A DNA stretch of 64,000 nt, from positions 1-64,000 of IMG/VR virus record IMGVR_UViG_3300036761_003567; one strand, written 5' to 3'. Positions 23,991 to 32,768 of the stretch are shown piece by piece. The notes under the pieces were generated by a model. That model did no database searches and was not told where the DNA came from. It was given only the letters and a program-made list of their open reading frames with translations. Position 1 is the first letter of the stretch. Each line of letters starts with the position of its first letter. The stretch comes from a virus. Position numbers and translations under genes: made by a program.

Positions 23991-24856
23991 GTGGTTGGGA
24001 AGTCAAATTCCTGTCCACGCGTGACGAAACCCAGGAAGCCATCGGCCTTCGGATCCTGCGTCGGCTTCGGCTGATAGTGGTACAGCCACATCTTCTTCTT
24101 GATGTCAGAGTGGAGCGTCTTGAGGTCATCGTAATGAGCGTGGACCTTGGAGTAGTAAGGCGCCGTCTCCGTGTCGTGGAAGATGAGGTCAGCAGACTGG
24201 TAGAACTTCGTGATCTGGTTCGGGCAGAACTGCGTGTCCGTCGTGAAGAAGATCCGTGGACCGAACACCGCGTATTCAGCCCCACGAAGCTCTTTCAACG
24301 AAGAAATACTAGGAATGTTATTCTGGTCGACAATACAGCCGGTCGCCATTCTGTGCTTGCATTGCTGAATCATGAGTCCATAGCTGTGTGTGATCTTGAA
24401 GCCACTCATGATGTGGACTGTCTGGACCGGCGTGAACAAGATGCCTTCCCATACGAAACTGCTATTGATCGGTACCGGGTGGCATTCGAAGTAATCGGTG
24501 ATGTTCATCACCTTCTCTTCGAGGCTCTCGAGCCCACCGCACAGGCTGTGTTCCCAGAGCTCCTTCATGAGCTCCGGGACGCAGAAGAGAAGAGGCCGTG
24601 GATCGCCCGGCTTCTTGGTGAAGTAGCGGACGAACGCCAGATATTCCATCCCGCCGATGTGGTCTGCGTGGAGGTGCGAGATATAAGCGGCATCGATGTT
24701 TCGCGCGTCCAGACCCAGCTTGCCCAGAGCGAACCGAATGTCGCTCCCGCAGTCGATGAGCAGCCTCTTACCCGAGGCAGCCTGCACGATCGCGTTGGAC
24801 TGGAAGTACTCTTCCGTCGTAAACGCGCTACCGCATCCCGCAAAGGTGAGTTTCAT
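23987..24856 (-). CDS. metallo-beta-lactamase-fold nuclease/phosphodiesterase (RNase Z-like)
   Basis: 289 residues, starting MKLTFAGCGSAFTTEEYFQS. 'AYISHLHADHIGGMEYL' is the zinc-binding HxHxDH motif, with downstream ligands likely at 'FTTDTQF', 'LIFHDTE' and 'VHAHYDDL'. The overall layout is that of RNase Z/PDE-type MBL hydrolases, not of beta-lactamases or glyoxalases. Lying between gp46- and gp47-like genes suggests a role in DNA or RNA processing during replication. Start chosen at 24856, just past the neighbour's stop. Confidence 0.85.
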   Translation of the reverse strand: MKLTFAGCGSAFTTEEYFQSNAIVQAASGKRLLIDCGSDIRFALGKLGLDARNIDAAYISHLHADHIGGMEYLAFVRYFTKKPGDPRPLLFCVPELMKELWEHSLCGGLESLEEKVMNITDYFECHPVPINSSFVWEGILFTPVQTVHIMSGFKITHSYGLMIQQCKHRMATGCIVDQNNIPSISSLKELRGAEYAVFGPRIFFTTDTQFCPNQITKFYQSADLIFHDTETAPYYSKVHAHYDDLKTLHSDIKKKMWLYHYQPKPTQDPKADGFLGFVTRGQEFDFPTT

Positions 24857-24857
24857 G

Positions 24858-25925
24858 TTAGTCCTCGCTGATTTGGACGCTGATCCGTTCCTCTGCCTCT
24901 GCGATGATCTGCGCATTCAACTTGGCCAGGATCTTGTAGTTCAAGCCTTCCGGCTTCTCCTTCTCCAACCATCTCTCTAGGAGCTTCTCGGGGGTCTTCA
25001 TGTCCACTTCACTCTTGCGGGCGGCCTCGATCTCGACATCCTTCTCTTTCGGTCTGATCCAGCTGACACCAAGAGCCCCACGCTCCCGGGCCATCTTGTC
25101 CAGCTTGGACAGGTCTTCCTTGGTATAGTCCTTCGTGAGGATCAGCCTAACGTTGTTCCCCTTGAAGAACTCGGGAGGCTTCTTGTCGGCATCGGCATCC
25201 AAGACCGTGAGATAAAGGGGCGGCGGCTCGCCTTCCGCACCGATGGACCGGATGTTGATGAACTCCCACTTCATCTTGTCCGTGTCGCAGACGATGAAGC
25301 CGTGCGGGACGAGCCCCTCATCGAACCTGAACGCGACCGGGCTTCCGGGATAGGTGATGTTCCCGACCGTCTGATGGCAGTGAAAGTGGCCCGCAAAGGC
25401 GAGGTTGAATTTCGTCTTATCGAAGTTCACGAAGGACCAGTTCTTTAGCAGGAAGCATTCGTTCAGCTTCGCGCCGCAGACGCCGATGTGCGTCAGGAGG
25501 ATGTCGTCCGACTTGATCTTCTTCTCGACAGCGGCGAGCTCCTTCATGTACTGCTGCTCGTCGTAGATGAAGGGGATGATCCAATACTTGCCGCCGACTT
25601 TCTTGATGGATGGCTCAATGGTAACGAGGGATGAGAGCGATCTTAACGAATGAATGTCCCAGGAATTCTTCAAGAACATGTCGTGATTGCCAGGGAAGGC
25701 AAGCCATGACAACTGCTGGCTCTCTTCTTCCTCGAAGAATGCGTGAACGGCGTTGAGGACCTCAATGTTGAGATTGACACGGTCGTGAAAAAGATCCCCA
25801 AGGATAAGGACGTTCTTGATTCCCATCCGAATGGCGTAATGGCGAATAGCCCGCGCCGCCCAGAGCGTATAGCTCAGCTTCCGGGGGACTCCCGCGTGCC
25901 AATCCGCCGTTATGATGACCTTCAT
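24858..25925 (-). CDS. SbcD/Mre11-like nuclease subunit (gp47-like)
   Basis: 355 residues. Calcineurin-like phosphoesterase motifs in order: 'ADWHAG', 'LGDLFHDR', 'FPGNHDMF', 'LLTHIGVCG' and 'AGHFHCHQ', giving the di-manganese site. The C-terminal part is an extension for the ATPase partner. With the gp46-like protein it forms the end-resection complex. Overlaps the small gene upstream by ATGA. Confidence 0.95.
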   Translation of the reverse strand: MKVIITADWHAGVPRKLSYTLWAARAIRHYAIRMGIKNVLILGDLFHDRVNLNIEVLNAVHAFFEEEESQQLSWLAFPGNHDMFLKNSWDIHSLRSLSSLVTIEPSIKKVGGKYWIIPFIYDEQQYMKELAAVEKKIKSDDILLTHIGVCGAKLNECFLLKNWSFVNFDKTKFNLAFAGHFHCHQTVGNITYPGSPVAFRFDEGLVPHGFIVCDTDKMKWEFINIRSIGAEGEPPPLYLTVLDADADKKPPEFFKGNNVRLILTKDYTKEDLSKLDKMARERGALGVSWIRPKEKDVEIEAARKSEVDMKTPEKLLERWLEKEKPEGLNYKILAKLNAQIIAEAEERISVQISED

Positions 25926-26104
25926 TTCTTCTGCTTCTTGTCCTCTTTCTTGCCATACTCCGCCTCAACGGCTTCCTCGGCGCCCCTGAGGATCTCGACA
26001 GACTTGGCAATGGCCTGGTCGATGGACCCCTCGCCATTGGCGCTGATGATCGCCGCCATCTTGGCCACCATCTTCACGGCTTCCTGCTTGTCCATGTGGA
26101 TCAT
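25922..26104 (-). CDS. small helical protein (60 aa)
   Basis: ATG preceded by AGGAGG at 7-base spacing. Sequence of mixed helix: 'MDKQEAVKMVAKMAAIISAN' ending in a Lys-rich tail (KKEDKKQKK). First gene of the gp47-like operon; unknown role. Confidence 0.6.
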   Translation of the reverse strand: MIHMDKQEAVKMVAKMAAIISANGEGSIDQAIAKSVEILRGAEEAVEAEYGKKEDKKQKK

Positions 26105-26158
26105 ATTCAGCCTCCTGGACCCGTTCCACTAAAATACGCCACGTATTTCACTTTTCAC

Positions 26159-28972
26159 ATGAGCATCACAGACGCAGACATCCAGGCGAAATTCCCATTC
26201 TCCCAGTTCCGGCCTGACCAGCTCGAGGCCGTCCGCCTCACGCTTGACCAGTTCGACAAGGGCAAGAAGTTCGTCATCATCGAGATGCCCGTAGGCGGTG
26301 GCAAGTCCGCCATTGCCTATTCCGTCGCCCAGTTCTTTGCCAATTCCTATTACCTTACGATCCAGCGCTTCCTCCAGGACCAGCTCATGGGGGACTTCGG
26401 CCAGCCGCCCAGAGATGGCCTCCTTCCGATGGTGGACCTGAAGGGCCGCGGAAACTACCAGTGCACCCATGCCCAAAGAAACGCCTTCGCTCTCGTCCGG
26501 GGACTGCTTTCGTCCCTCGGCCATCCCGATACCATAGCAAAACAGGTAGCGGAATACTTCGTCAAGAATCGGAACTTCGAGGGCCTATCCATAAAGCTGG
26601 ACTTCGACGCCGTCTCCAAGATCGTCGAGATGGTCGAGAACAAGCCGGGCTGCGATAAGGGAGTCTGCCGGACTCGGGACGGCAAATCCAGGTGCAAGGA
26701 CTGCTTCCCGAACGGCCTTCCAGCGCTGTGTCCTTATTGGGCTAGGAATGCCCAGGCCCAAGCCGCCCAAATCTGCCTCATGAACTTCCGGGTGTTCCTC
26801 CACCAGACGGTCCTGACGAACGCCTTCGGCCACCGGGATCTGATGATCGTGGATGAGTGCTTCCACCCGCACACGAATATCGTAACCGACAGAGGAAGAA
26901 TCCCCATCGGCAAATTAGTGAACAAAAGAATTGATTGTTCTGTACTGTCCTATAACAAAAAGCTTCAAAAGCTCGAATTCAAGCCAATATCCCGCTTCTT
27001 AAAACGAGGAAAGCGACCAACTTTTAAAGTGATTGCCGGGAACAGGGTGATGTACCCAACAGCAGACCACAAGATCCATACGCCAAATGGCCTCAAGAAA
27101 CTCTGCGACCTTCGTGTCGGCGATTTGATCATCGTAAACGAACCAGAAATCTCCCACACACAACAACAAATCCTCCTTGGATCGTTATTAGGTGATGCGT
27201 CAGTACAAATAGTCCCATCGAAAAGGAAATCGTGGAAATATGCCCCCAAAGGGGCAAGAGCCCGAGTTCGATTCGTCCACAGCTCAAAACAGCTTACTTT
27301 CCTGCGTTGGAAGTACAATATTCTGAAGGAACATGTAAATACTGGCCCCAAGATTTTTAAAAGTAAGGGGTTCTCAAAACGTGTCGCACGATTCAACACA
27401 AAGTGCAACATGTTTGAACAAATTAAAGTCGTAATCCGGAACCACAAGAAAACTCCCAACAAAGCATGGTTCCAGAAAATAGAAGACCTTGGATTGGCTG
27501 TATGGTTTATGGACGATGGGTCTTGCAACAGAAACACAATCCACCTTCACACAGAAGGATATACCTTACAAGAAAATCGAAAAATTGCCTTCTGGCTGCG
27601 GGAAACTCTCGATATCCCAGCTAAGGTTCTGTCATACTGCAAGCGCGACCATGTGCTGTACTATATTACGCTTGGTAGAAGTGGCAGCAGGATCTTAGCA
27701 CAAAAGATAGCCAGGTTTATACCACCATTCATGCGATACAAGCTACCCAGTGGACAGTGGGATCCTTATAACCCAGAACTGGAAGTCAAAAGATCAAAGC
27801 CAGTTAGCGCACAGCCCGTCTTCTCTATTAACCCATACAAGGAAACTGTCACGTACGATCTAGAAGTAGCAGACAACCATAATTATTTTGCCGGTTCTAG
27901 CCTCGTCTCCAATTGTCATCAAATGGAATCGGAGCTGATGAACTTCATCGGCTTCAGCCTGAATGACAAGTCGCTCCGAGAATACGGCATCGTCCTGTCC
28001 GAGATGGGCTCCGCCGCCGAGTACGCAAGGTTCCTGAAGGATAAGGACATCCTGGCCGTCATCGAGAACATACTGAAGATGGCGCGCGCGGCCGGAGACC
28101 TTGAGAAGGAAGACGAGTGGATGGACATCGAGAGGCGGTGCGGGCACTTCCTCGCAACGGCCGAAGACGGTAACTGGGTCGCCCTCTTCAAGGATACGGA
28201 CCAGAGGAAGAAATACAAGGTCATCTGGAACACGGTAGAACTCAAACCCGTCTATGTCCGCAAGATGGCCCACGACTTCGTGTTCAACAGGGCGGACAAG
28301 GTCCTCATGATGAGCGCCACGGTCCTGTCGGCGAAGACGGTCTGCTCATCCCTGGGGATCGAAACGAATGACATGTACGCCATCCGGTACGGAAGCCGCT
28401 TCCCCGTCGAGAACCGCCCGATCTTCTTCACGCCGGTAGGTTCACTCAGCTATAAGAACAAGGCGGAGACCCTGCCCAAGATCGTGCCGGCCGTCGACAA
28501 GATCCTGAATAAGTATAAGGGCAAGAAGGGCATCATCCACACGCACAACTTCGAGATTGCCAGGTTGCTGATCAGCGAGTGCGAGACCAGGGACCGCATG
28601 CTCTTCCAGGAGGATTTCGAAAACAAGAAGGAAATGCTCAAGGAGCACGCCGAACGCGAGGACTCCGTAATCGTAGCTCCCGCTATGCACGAGGGGCTGG
28701 ACCTGAAAGACGAGCTCAGTCGCTTTCAGATCATTGTAAAGATGCCGTACCCGCCGATCAAGGGAAACCCACAGCTTGAAGCCCGGATGCAAGACTCGCA
28801 GGAATATTATGACTGGCTGACGGCTCTCAAGCTGGTCCAGGCAACGGGCAGGTCAGTGAGGTCAGAGACGGACTGGGCGCACACTTATATCCTGGATGCC
28901 GATTTTGAATGGTTCTTGCGAAAGGCTCGTGGAATTCTGCCGAAGTGGTTCAAGGAAGCGATCAGGACCTAG
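26159..28972 (+). CDS. DinG/XPD-like SF2 helicase interrupted by an intein
   Basis: 937 residues as encoded, about 585 after splicing. Walker A 'EMPVGGGKSAIAYSVA'; a cysteine-rich region between motifs ('GCDKGVC', 'SRCKDCFP', 'CPYWAR') that looks like the Fe-S cluster of XPD/DinG helicases; the Walker B/DExH box (IVDE|CHQ) is split by the intein. Later motifs: 'VLMMSATVLSA' (motif III), 'KGIIHTHNFE' (IV) and 'LVQATGRSVRSETDWA' (VI). Likely a 5'-3' DNA helicase. The ATG at 26159 is used because the longer frame from 26096 would overlap the divergent gene; there is no strong Shine-Dalgarno. Confidence 0.88.
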   Translation: MSITDADIQAKFPFSQFRPDQLEAVRLTLDQFDKGKKFVIIEMPVGGGKSAIAYSVAQFFANSYYLTIQRFLQDQLMGDFGQPPRDGLLPMVDLKGRGNYQCTHAQRNAFALVRGLLSSLGHPDTIAKQVAEYFVKNRNFEGLSIKLDFDAVSKIVEMVENKPGCDKGVCRTRDGKSRCKDCFPNGLPALCPYWARNAQAQAAQICLMNFRVFLHQTVLTNAFGHRDLMIVDECFHPHTNIVTDRGRIPIGKLVNKRIDCSVLSYNKKLQKLEFKPISRFLKRGKRPTFKVIAGNRVMYPTADHKIHTPNGLKKLCDLRVGDLIIVNEPEISHTQQQILLGSLLGDASVQIVPSKRKSWKYAPKGARARVRFVHSSKQLTFLRWKYNILKEHVNTGPKIFKSKGFSKRVARFNTKCNMFEQIKVVIRNHKKTPNKAWFQKIEDLGLAVWFMDDGSCNRNTIHLHTEGYTLQENRKIAFWLRETLDIPAKVLSYCKRDHVLYYITLGRSGSRILAQKIARFIPPFMRYKLPSGQWDPYNPELEVKRSKPVSAQPVFSINPYKETVTYDLEVADNHNYFAGSSLVSNCHQMESELMNFIGFSLNDKSLREYGIVLSEMGSAAEYARFLKDKDILAVIENILKMARAAGDLEKEDEWMDIERRCGHFLATAEDGNWVALFKDTDQRKKYKVIWNTVELKPVYVRKMAHDFVFNRADKVLMMSATVLSAKTVCSSLGIETNDMYAIRYGSRFPVENRPIFFTPVGSLSYKNKAETLPKIVPAVDKILNKYKGKKGIIHTHNFEIARLLISECETRDRMLFQEDFENKKEMLKEHAEREDSVIVAPAMHEGLDLKDELSRFQIIVKMPYPPIKGNPQLEARMQDSQEYYDWLTALKLVQATGRSVRSETDWAHTYILDADFEWFLRKARGILPKWFKEAIRT
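26858..27913 (+). mobile_element. LAGLIDADG intein in the DExH box
   Basis: 352 residues, from Cys (CFHPHTNIVTDRGRIP) to '...VADNHNYFAGSSLVSN', followed by +1 Cys (CHQMESE). Splicing joins ...IVDE to CHQM... and restores DECH. Block B is 'TADHKIHT' (conserved His). The endonuclease domain carries two LAGLIDADG-like motifs ('LLGSLLGDAS', 'GLAVWFMDDGSC'), and the C-terminal His-Asn is present as 'NHNYF...SN'. Both splice residues and endonuclease acidic residues look intact. AT-richer than the extein. Confidence 0.95.
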
Positions 28973-29246
28973 CCAGATTCGAGAAGTAGCTTTGAATTTC
29001 CTTCTCTGGCACTATGTCGACATTACTGCCTGGTTTGTCTATGCTCATAATATTACCAGCGTGTGGTGCAGTTACAAGCACATGGGACGGATAGAGAGTA
29101 CCTATGTTGTTCTTGATCGTATCAAGAGGTCCAAATGTAACCAACGTAAGATGGTCTGCAATATAGTCGAAGACAAAATAGATCTCACTAGCTCCCGATT
29201 CCGTCGGCTGCTCCATCGCCTTATTCAGCTTTTTCTCGAAGTCCAT
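28962..29246 (-). CDS. small paralogous protein A
   Basis: 94 residues starting MDFEKKLNKAMEQ. Its N-terminus and the 20 bases upstream (AAGGTGCA-A-ATGGACTTCG) closely match the neighbour at 29255-29503, indicating tandem duplication. The rest differs ('SEIYFVFDYIADHLTLVTFG'). The stop overlaps the stop region of the convergent helicase gene by 11 bases. Function unknown. Confidence 0.6.
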   Translation of the reverse strand: MDFEKKLNKAMEQPTESGASEIYFVFDYIADHLTLVTFGPLDTIKNNIGTLYPSHVLVTAPHAGNIMSIDKPGSNVDIVPEKEIQSYFSNLARS

Positions 29247-29254
29247 TCTGCACC

Positions 29255-29503
29255 TTATCTCATCCCAACGTCGTACCACTTGCCGTTAAACAAGAAGACA
29301 ATTAGGCCACTACCACCGGCGGTGCCCCCGCTCTCGAGAGCGGGGATCATCGTGAACCCCTGCCCCTGGAGATCCGTAATAGACTGCGGAAGCGGCTTGC
29401 CATCCGCCTGAGGAACCGTCTCTGCCAGCGTATCCCCTGCGACGGGGTACTTCGCGTCCTGAATGGACTCAAAAGCCTCATTCAGCTTTTTCGCGAAGTC
29501 CAT
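29255..29503 (-). CDS. small paralogous protein B
   Basis: 82 residues starting [20 protein letters not shown] and ending GKWYDVGMR. The helical N-terminus is shared with the adjacent copy; the tail is Gly-rich. Its start lies inside the end of the fucose-synthase-like gene (26-base overlap). Function unknown. Confidence 0.6.
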   Translation of the reverse strand: MDFAKKLNEAFESIQDAKYPVAGDTLAETVPQADGKPLPQSITDLQGQGFTMIPALESGGTAGGSGLIVFLFNGKWYDVGMR

Positions 29504-30428
29504 TTTGCACCTCATACCATTCCAGGGTCTTCTTAAGACCGTCATCGAACGTTGTCATAGCTTTGAATCCGAACTCCTCCTCGGCCCGGGTCGTATCCAG
29601 GCAGCGCCGCGGCTGGCCGTCCGGCTTGGTCGTGTCCCAGAAGATCTCACCATCAAACCCGACGAGGTCCCTTATCTTATTGACCAAGTCGAATATCCGA
29701 ATCTCGAAACCCGCCCCGATATTCACCGGTTCCGGCTTGTCGTACAGATCCGTGGCTAGGACGATGGCTCTAGCGGCGTCCTCGACATATAAGAATTCCC
29801 GCGTTGCCGTGCCAGTTCCCCAGATAGTAACCACTGACTCCTTCGCCGCCTTTGCCTCTACGAACTTCTTGATCAGGGCCGGAATGACGTGAGACGATTC
29901 CGGATTGAAGTTATCACCTGGACCGTACAGATTAACGGGCATGAGAAAGATCGCATTCAGACCATATTCCTGTCGATAAGCCTGGGACTGCACAAGAAGC
30001 ATCTTCTTGGCCAAACCATAGGGTGCATTCGTCTCTTCCGGGTAGCCGTTCCAGATATTTTCCTCTTTAAACGGGACCGGCGTGAACTTGGGATAACAAC
30101 AGATTGTCCCAAGGGCTACGAGCTTCTCGATGCCCGCCTTGCGGCCCTCTTCTATTATGTTAGCACCCATCATCAGGTTATCGTAATAGAACTTCCCTGG
30201 ATGGGCCTTGTTAGCGCCGATGCCGCCTACGACGGCCGCAAGATGAATGACAATGTCGGGCTTGGAGTCGTTATAGAGCTTCTTGACTGCCTCGGGATCA
30301 ACAAGATTATAGTTCTTGCTGCGGGGTACGAAGAGGTGGCAGCCAGCCTTCTCGAGCTCACGCCCTACGTAGCGCCCAAGAAACCCGCTGCCTCCCGTTA
30401 CCGTAACCCTCTTATGTTGTAGGCTCAT
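29478..30428 (-). CDS. GDP-L-fucose synthase-like NAD(P)-dependent epimerase/reductase
   Basis: 316 residues. Extended SDR: '[20 protein letters not shown]' (NAD(P) glycine-rich loop), '[15 protein letters not shown]', '[20 protein letters not shown]' and the catalytic 'YGLAKK' Tyr/Lys pair, ending with sugar-nucleotide binding residues. The CYP...P segment and '[15 protein letters not shown]' match GDP-L-fucose synthase (reduction/epimerisation of GDP-4-keto-6-deoxymannose). It supplies an activated deoxysugar for one of the neighbouring glycosyltransferases. Confidence 0.9.
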   Translation of the reverse strand: MSLQHKRVTVTGGSGFLGRYVGRELEKAGCHLFVPRSKNYNLVDPEAVKKLYNDSKPDIVIHLAAVVGGIGANKAHPGKFYYDNLMMGANIIEEGRKAGIEKLVALGTICCYPKFTPVPFKEENIWNGYPEETNAPYGLAKKMLLVQSQAYRQEYGLNAIFLMPVNLYGPGDNFNPESSHVIPALIKKFVEAKAAKESVVTIWGTGTATREFLYVEDAARAIVLATDLYDKPEPVNIGAGFEIRIFDLVNKIRDLVGFDGEIFWDTTKPDGQPRRCLDTTRAEEEFGFKAMTTFDDGLKKTLEWYEVQNGLREKAE

Positions 30429-31033
30429 GTAGATCCGGAGCCCCCAAACGACGGCAGGACAGGGAAATCGCTCTGACCCGTCGGATTATAGGCCACGACG
30501 ATATGCGAGGCCTCTGTAATGTAGAAGGCGTCTCCGGACTCGATCCTGGCCCTTATTCCCTTCTCTTTGATATATACCTGGAAGATGCCGTTCGATCCGT
30601 CAACGATGTAGGCAAGAATGCTACCAAAGGGGATGTTCAGGTAGGTTTCTGCCCTAGAGACGGCTATAAGAGCCTCGTCGTTGTCATAGAACAGGAAACC
30701 GTCTCGCCACACGTCAGTCACCAGGATCTCGTTCGTGGACGACATGCGCAAGAAAGTGACGATCTCGCCGGTCTGGGGAACATAAGTTCCCTCGCCGGCT
30801 ATGCTTATCGTCTCGACCTTGCGTAGATAATCGAAGAGGAAGTTCCCGCGAACCTCCAGCCGCGAATTGTAGTTCAGGATGTCCTGATCCGGCGACGAAA
30901 CTTTTGCGATCTCAAGGTCGCGCAGGCTTGAAAGCAGAAGGGGACAGAAGGCGCTTATGAACGACTTCGCGCGGGACTTCACGCTATACCCGACGTCGGC
31001 TATTGCTTCCATGTTATTAGCTTTGATACTCAA
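30425..31033 (-). CDS. hypothetical protein (possible baseplate/fibre-associated)
   Basis: 202 residues. The N-terminus is helical, the central two-thirds beta-rich ('[20 protein letters not shown]', '[20 protein letters not shown]') and the tail is Pro/Ser/Gly-rich (SFGGSGST). Coupled to the fucose synthase gene by ATGA. No family recognised. Confidence 0.55.
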   Translation of the reverse strand: MSIKANNMEAIADVGYSVKSRAKSFISAFCPLLLSSLRDLEIAKVSSPDQDILNYNSRLEVRGNFLFDYLRKVETISIAGEGTYVPQTGEIVTFLRMSSTNEILVTDVWRDGFLFYDNDEALIAVSRAETYLNIPFGSILAYIVDGSNGIFQVYIKEKGIRARIESGDAFYITEASHIVVAYNPTGQSDFPVLPSFGGSGST

Positions 31034-31043
31034 AGTTTAAGAA

Positions 31044-31955
31044 ATGGATCATTATAAGAACCTCTTCTACGAGCGGATGATCGGCTGGAAGCCGGCCCAG
31101 TTCGGCAGTCGCGTCCACACCGTCTTCAGCTGCACGGATACCCTCTATCAGTACTGGCAATGCGAGCTTCTAGCCTATACTTATCGAAAGGTGGGCCAGC
31201 CAGGGCCTCTCACCCGCCTCGTCTCAACCAACAAGGAAGTAAAATACCCGTTCTCGGAGAAGACGTTCAAAGCGACTGACTATAGCATCCATCCGCGGTC
31301 CGGCGACAAGTACCTGGCCTACAATAAGCCATCCGCACTCATGGAATGGCTAAAGCAGGCCAAGCCCAAGGAATCCACCATCGTCGTCATCGATCCGGAT
31401 TGCGTGTTCCTCTCCAAATACGTCGGCGAAGCACTACCGGGCAAGCCAAAGGCAGCTTATTACTGCTATATGGAGCCGGGAGGCGACTTAGGTAAGTTGC
31501 TGATTTCCAGACATTGCCGGAGGAACAAGGAACTGGTCCAGTCCGTAGGCATCCCCGTCGTCATCCATAGGCAAGACCTCGAAATCGTCGCGCCAAGATG
31601 GCTGGAGGTAACCCGGGAAATCCGCGATGACAAGGAATGCCATAATGCCGTCGGCTGGATCGCCGAGATGTTCGGCTATACGATTGCCGCCGCGGAGGCC
31701 GGACTGAAAGGTGACGTAAAGCGGCTGTGCGTCTTCCCACCCGAAGATTCAGTGGACGCACCTTTCATGCATTATTGCGCCGCAAGCGAGAACGAGGCAG
31801 AGGGCTTCATGTGGCACAAGGGAATCTACAAGCCCTGGGAGCAGCCTCCGATGCCTCCTCCGGGTAGCCCAAAAGCAACCCTAGTCCTTGCTCAGCTCTT
31901 GAAGGAGGCTGCAGACGTTTATGGCAACGCAGCAGGCGTGGGCGTCCCCGTCTGA
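31044..31955 (+). CDS. glycosyltransferase resembling plant Hyp/Ser O-glycosyltransferases (HPAT/SERGT type)
   Basis: 303 residues. 'VHTVFSCTDTLYQYWQCELL' followed by 'AYTYRKVGQPGPLTRLVS' reproduces the diagnostic N-terminal block of hydroxyproline O-arabinosyltransferases and peptidyl-serine alpha-galactosyltransferases (h.T.fs....Y..WQ...l...frk.gqpGp.TRL.S). 'VVIDPDCVFL' is the DxD site and 'WIAEMFGYTIAAAEAGLK' matches the conserved 'W.aEMyg...gaa...l'. In plants these act on extensin-type proteins. The phage acceptor is unknown, with fibre or host surface protein possible. The end overlaps the convergent GT2 gene by 37 bases. Confidence 0.7.
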   Translation: MDHYKNLFYERMIGWKPAQFGSRVHTVFSCTDTLYQYWQCELLAYTYRKVGQPGPLTRLVSTNKEVKYPFSEKTFKATDYSIHPRSGDKYLAYNKPSALMEWLKQAKPKESTIVVIDPDCVFLSKYVGEALPGKPKAAYYCYMEPGGDLGKLLISRHCRRNKELVQSVGIPVVIHRQDLEIVAPRWLEVTREIRDDKECHNAVGWIAEMFGYTIAAAEAGLKGDVKRLCVFPPEDSVDAPFMHYCAASENEAEGFMWHKGIYKPWEQPPMPPPGSPKATLVLAQLLKEAADVYGNAAGVGVPV

Positions 31956-32761
31956 ACGACCGGCCCAAGGGCTTCCTTCACCACTTGCATGACCTGCTCG
32001 CGCGGGACGAATTCCGAGAAATGCTCGACGACTGGCGCAATATCCAACCCAAGCTCGGCATGTCCGATGACGTAATTGTAGAGCTTGTCTTCGATCCGGA
32101 CTGGATAACTCATGCCGTGCGGCCTATTAAACCTGTGCACCCACTTTAACCAGGGCATGCAAAGACACTTCCGACCCGCCTGTCTAAACTTCTCGTGAAT
32201 GTAGCCTTCCTCGCCGCCGAAGCCCCTGAACCTCGGATTGAAGCCGAGCCACGCAGATTTCTTGCAGGAAAAAGCGCCCATCCCCTGCATCGGGATCTCT
32301 TTTACGGCGCTGTCCAAGTTGTCTACGTGAACGCTATCACTCCAGATGCCCCACATCTCGCCACGCCAGACGGGATTGAAATGCGTCGCCACATATTTCA
32401 AGTCATCGTAAAGCAGAGGACCTTGAATGAGATCCTTACACTCCGGATTTGCCTCGTAGAAGGCCTTCAGACTTTCTATGGCCCCCGGCGGGAAGAGGAC
32501 GTGGCAGTCGCAGCAGAGTACAAAGTCGCCCCTGGCTTCCATAAAGACAGCGCCCTTCGCAGCCGCGGGGCCAGACCTGTTCATCAGGCGCATATATCTG
32601 CCGTCGACGCTCTTGACGAAGTTTTCCGTCGTCTTGCACCCGTAGCTGTCGATGACCAGAATCTCCGTATCCTTCAGGTTCTGATACATCCGGAGGGCCA
32701 TGATAGTGAAGAAGACGCCGTCATAATCGTCATAGACCGGGATGCCTATCGTCAGCTTCAT
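31919..32761 (-). CDS. GT2-family glycosyltransferase (GalNAc-transferase-like)
   Basis: 280 residues. N-terminal 'LTIGIPVYDDYDGVFFTIMA' is the GT-A opening; 'GDFVLCCDCHVLFPPGAIES' is the DxD-like metal site (D-C-H variant), followed by 'NPRFRGFGGEEGYIHEKFRQ', the 'GGeE....' acceptor-side motif seen in polypeptide GalNAc-transferases and related GT2 enzymes. Start ATG at 32761 would overlap the probable true end of the upstream collagen-like gene as ATGA. Confidence 0.8.
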   Translation of the reverse strand: MKLTIGIPVYDDYDGVFFTIMALRMYQNLKDTEILVIDSYGCKTTENFVKSVDGRYMRLMNRSGPAAAKGAVFMEARGDFVLCCDCHVLFPPGAIESLKAFYEANPECKDLIQGPLLYDDLKYVATHFNPVWRGEMWGIWSDSVHVDNLDSAVKEIPMQGMGAFSCKKSAWLGFNPRFRGFGGEEGYIHEKFRQAGRKCLCMPWLKWVHRFNRPHGMSYPVRIEDKLYNYVIGHAELGLDIAPVVEHFSEFVPREQVMQVVKEALGPVVQTGTPTPAALP

Positions 32762-32768
32762 ACGATAG

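Noticed and set aside
25743-26132. Plus-strand frame over the SbcD-like start region
   Set aside because: Opposite to clear SbcD motifs; composition of a shadow frame.
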